This document shows positions 60,621-64,000 of a stretch of DNA of 64,000 nt, piece after piece. The notes below the pieces were generated by a model, which was given only the letters and a program-made list of their open reading frames with translations, had not been told where the DNA came from and did no database searches. Every line of letters begins with the position of its first letter. Positions within the stretch are counted from its first letter, which is position 1. The translations under genes were made by a program, and so were the position numbers. The stretch covers positions 50,202,723-50,266,722 of the forward strand of contig OX465584.1 of assembly GCA_950022655.1 (NCBI GenBank), read 5' to 3'. Origin of the DNA: Alentia gelatinosa. Its lineage: Eukaryota > Annelida > Polychaeta > Phyllodocida > Polynoidae.

Positions 60621-61749
60621 TCAAAGTGTGAGTCGGAGCCTCACGGACTACACTGACTCAATCATTTTATCAAAGAACTTTGGCCTTAGGTCATATATCT
60701 GCTTGGATCACAGACATTCTCAGTAAGCAAATAAGTCTTGGTTTTCCTTCAGTCCTATCTCAGTCAATAATCAGCATAGATACTTCGTCTTCAAATAAAG
60801 AGTGATTTGTAATCTATGTATCCCCACAGAATACAACCGCTATGTTATAAATCTTATTGATTAAATGTTATTTAGAGGTAATTATTGGCAGTTTCTAGCT
60901 ATGCCATATGCCAAAAATGCAATCATATAAGAAAATCACATTTTTATGGCTCTTTTGGACTCTTTGTCATCTGTCATAAAGGCTAAAGCTCTTGTAGCTA
61001 TCTATCACAGCCTTGCAACATAGGTATCATTTGAATTGTCTTGAAATTTCTTAAGAAAGTAGGATGTTAATTTCTTTAGTTCATCACGATAGATTTTTTC
61101 ATTAAATTATAGTGAAGACAGGAAAGTAACATGTTTTAATGTTTTTTACACATTCTGATGTTCAATCTAAGACAGGAAATCCTAGCCATAACACAGGTAT
61201 ATCAGATATATACCAACAGTTAGGCCTAAGTCATAGCTTTCTAATGATGTTTTGTTTACAAAAATCGCCCCATTATTCATGACACAACTGCGATTTACCT
61301 TTTTCAAGTTAGAAAAACTAGTTTTTATCACATATTAGACGCTCAGGACTGAGACCTGCTGAATTGCAAAGAGTAGAGTGGATTAAAAGATCTGTTGAGC
61401 AAACACTCTGTAGAGAAATAAAGAAGAACATTGGGCTTGAGAAATACCTAATGAAAACGAGTTGCTCTCACCTAGTCAGAGTGAATACTGTATGCTATGC
61501 TCGGTAGCCAACATGCTTTGGACGTTACGCTTCGTTTTCAGGAGGCAGAATTCTTGCACATTGCGGCCAACCACGTAACAAACAACAACTTATAATCATA
61601 TGTTGCCTATTTGCTATTATGAATGAAAATAGAAACTTAACTCTGGTTTTCGCAGATTTGTTTAGATATATATTGATGTTTATTTGAAGTTCCTACGTCA
61701 ATTATTGACAGAGTTCTGACATAAATTCGAAAAATAATAATACAAAAAA

Positions 61750-62275
61750 AAATTCCAGGCTGAAAAAAGAGGTTAAAAAGTTTAAAAGAAGAACAAATAA
61801 AAAGACGGCCAACACTCATGATAGGTATAAATATAAAATATGTGATGATGGAGAGAAAGATGAAGAATACCACCTCTTTTTCTACTGTAGCAATATAAAA
61901 ATAATGCTGCTCTACAAAAAGTGTCTCAGGATGTTTATTTTTTTATTAAAAAAAATGTTAGGTAAATTACCCAGCATGTATAAGCTAGTCAATTTCTTGA
62001 AATCTGCCAAAGAAGAAATCATATTTAGCATCAGTCCTGTTTTTTTAGAAGGACATTGCCTATCCTATAATGTGTGAGTAAGTATACATGTATTATTGTC
62101 CCTGTATTTGTATTTTTTGTAGGTTTATTTAGTTTTGTTTCCTATTCTTGACTGTTGACAGTTTTATTTAGGTTGTATGTATTTCTGTGCTTGTTTTCTT
62201 TGCTCTAAACAATGTCAGTTATAATGTAATCTCTATATAGTATGAAAGAATCTGACTTAATAAAGAAAGATATAA
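61750..62275 (+). mobile_element. LINE 3' end, truncated
   Basis: A frame from about 61800 to 62079 reads RYKYKICDDGEKDEEYHLFF and continues YC, resembling the Cys-His segment after the reverse transcriptase of non-LTR retrotransposons (CxxC...EDExHFLxxC), though only part of it is kept. It is followed by an AT-rich tail ending AATAAAGAAAGAT. The rest of the element is missing, as usual for 5'-truncated LINE copies. Confidence 0.55.
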
Positions 62276-62749
62276 GGCAATTAAACTTCAATTTAATTTA
62301 AACCATTTCGATGCACCAGTCAGAATTATTTGCCGACGTCCGTTAAAATAGACGGGGGAAGACAACTGTGTTGTCAAACTATAATATCAACATGGTGCCG
62401 TGGTATACCGGCAGAGACTTTGATGATCGATCTTTAGTAGCGTCCAGATTGACTTCGATTCTTTTCAACCTGGTGGCATAGCGTAGGCAAAATATTCACC
62501 CCTCACCTCTCGTTGAGGCCTGTTGGGACAGGGCTGGTTAAACTGGATAGGTATAACGGCAATAGCTATTCTGTTTTATGGCCGCCATTTTTCTCCAACG
62601 CCAAACAAAACGCCAGGTGGCGTGTGCTGTTATCAGTGCATTATGATAACGCTTGACCGCCGACTAAAGGGCGCCAAAGTGGCCCCGCTGAAACAACGGA
62701 TATCTATGCTCAAAACACAGTTTCCGGAGATAGACCAGGGGCGTATAGG

Positions 62750-63410
62750 ATTCTGATTTTATGGATTATATAAGCTGTATCCAGAATTCTGTTTCAGGGG
62801 TAATATGGCCAGGGATCCAGCTCCTCCTTGGGGGTCCAGGGGGCAAAACCCCCAGAAGAACTTGAATTTTATGGATTATACAATTTGTACCCAGGATTTC
62901 TTCTATGGATGGGGATTACACATCTTAGGCTATCTGGGATTCTTACCAGGGGTCTAGCTGCAAAGCCCCCTCTGGGTGTCCACCAGGCAAATCCCCTAGA
63001 AATATTTGATCTAATAGATTATAAAAGCTGTCCCCAGGATTTTTTTTGAAGGGGGGGGGGGGGGGTTACACATCCTAGGTTATCTATGAATATTGGCAGG
63101 ACTCTAGCAGCAAAGCCCCTTCTTGGGGTCGAGGGGGCAAAGCCCTGGGAAGAACTTGAATTATATAGATTATATGGTCTGTATCCAGGGGTTACACATC
63201 TTAGGCTTCCTGGGTGTAATAGGGAGGTGTCTAGCAGCAAATCCCCTCCTTGTGGTCCAGGGGGTGAATCACCGTGAAACATTTGGACTTTATAGATTCA
63301 CACTTACACAGCTTATGTGGATATTGTCATGGTTCTAGCAGGAAAGCCCCTTCTGGGAGTCCAGGGGGCAAATACCTTGTAAGAACTTGGATTATATGCA
63401 ATCTGTATCC
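62750..63410. repeat. Degenerate 125-bp tandem repeat
   Basis: Five units with the core CTTGGGGGTCCAGGGGGCAA followed by AGCCCCC, TAGATTATA and CTGTATCCAGG. The core can fold into a small hairpin (GGGGGC...GCCCCC). A poly(G) run at 63051 lies in one unit. Confidence 0.8.
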
Positions 63411-63740
63411 GTAACTCGGGGCACTTTGGCCGGAATGGAGCTGTATAACAAAAAAGTGCAGCGACCTATACTTCCAATAGTTAATTATTTGGTACTAAAC
63501 ATTTACTCTACTCTGTGTAAGTTTGGGGTAATGGTTTTCAGTATGTGTTTTCAGATAATTCTTATATGTTCTGTTGAACGTTAGTTTAATCGGGAAGTTA
63601 TAGTAATAACATGCGAGGACCTTTTTTCTTTAAAAAAAAATCACTGAATAATTATAAGACATTATGGCGCGAGGCAGGTTTTGTGTGTCTCGTACCTTTT
63701 ACAGTAATGCGTTCACTTAAACCAATAAGGTTTATAAGAT

Positions 63741-63913
63741 CAGGGATGAAAGTTTTCCGACAAATGACGGAATTCCGACATTACATATAAATTGGCAACA
63801 CAAGAGAATATATCAATCCATAGCCATTCTCTTCCAAAATAATGTTACGAATGAAAAAAAATTTAAGTGTTTTGTAATTCCGATTTTTTCCTCAGTGCCG
63901 ACTTTCATCCCTG
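63741..63913. mobile_element. MITE, CAGGGATGAAAGT family
   Basis: Perfect 13-bp TIRs CAGGGATGAAAGT / ACTTTCATCCCTG. A 73-bp internally deleted relative lies at 43313-43385 and a decayed one at 10024-10209. Confidence 0.75.
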
Positions 63914-64000
63914 TAAGATGAATATACACTACGATGAGGTTAGGCTGGGATGGGATATGCAATCAAGGGCGTCATCACATGACACCAGGCTCAGGGAGGG

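Larger units (their letters stand above)
60182..64000. other. Region upstream of RPL15, no gene seen
   Basis: Contains the 18-bp inverted repeat, the LINE end, the 125-bp repeat and a terminal MITE. The segment 60650-61700 is unassigned. Confidence 0.5.

Overview
The window looks like one locus from a lophotrochozoan animal, most likely a mollusc and probably a bivalve. The genes are split by GT-AG introns, the exons are GC-rich inside AT-rich introns, there is a metazoan RPL15 gene, and tRNA-derived SINEs end in an ACGTTAAA motif plus a (CAAA)n tail. Many small inverted-repeat elements, minisatellites and long poly(G)/poly(C) tracts fill the rest. The species is not identified; the assignment is inference.

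Four multi-exon genes can be reconstructed by joining exons whose reading phases agree. (1) Minus strand, 28.5 to 1.4 kb: a divergent adenylate-kinase-like protein with an MGCGGSK (myristoylation-type) N-terminus and a broken P-loop. (2) Minus strand, 35.3 to 31.6 kb: a complete five-exon gene for a 686-residue lysine-rich protein of unknown function, one exon of which arose by an internal tandem duplication. (3) Plus strand, 38.5 to 49.8 kb: an eleven-exon L-gulonolactone-oxidase-family gene that lacks the covalent-flavin histidine and the C-terminal HWxK lysine. (4) Minus strand, 60.1 to 53.7 kb: RPL15, complete with a 5'TOP leader exon. Genes 2 and 3 are head to head across a 3 kb spacer that carries a perfect RFX X-box; genes 3 and 4 are tail to tail.

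Two observations stand out. First, RPL15 intron 2 holds nine copies of a C/D-box snoRNA on the host sense strand. All nine keep a guide complementary to the 5' end of 18S rRNA, matching SNORD27 (target A27). Second, several exons of genes 1 and 3 border tandem arrays built from their own exon-intron junctions: about 18 copies of a 3' splice site beside adenylate-kinase exon 3, five copies of a 5' splice site beside exon 4, one decoy acceptor from exon 5, and decayed junction copies beside exons 5, 9 and 10 of the GULO-like gene. Gene 2 shows the same theme on a larger scale.

The remaining sequence is introns and spacers carrying SINE copies (one with a clear 13-bp target duplication), a solo LTR whose U3 has three evenly spaced CRE palindromes, inverted-repeat (MITE or foldback) families, a LINE 3' end, a decayed SGNH-type ORF fragment, and several minisatellites. 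No bacterial operons, CRISPR arrays or protein-coding viral genes were seen.
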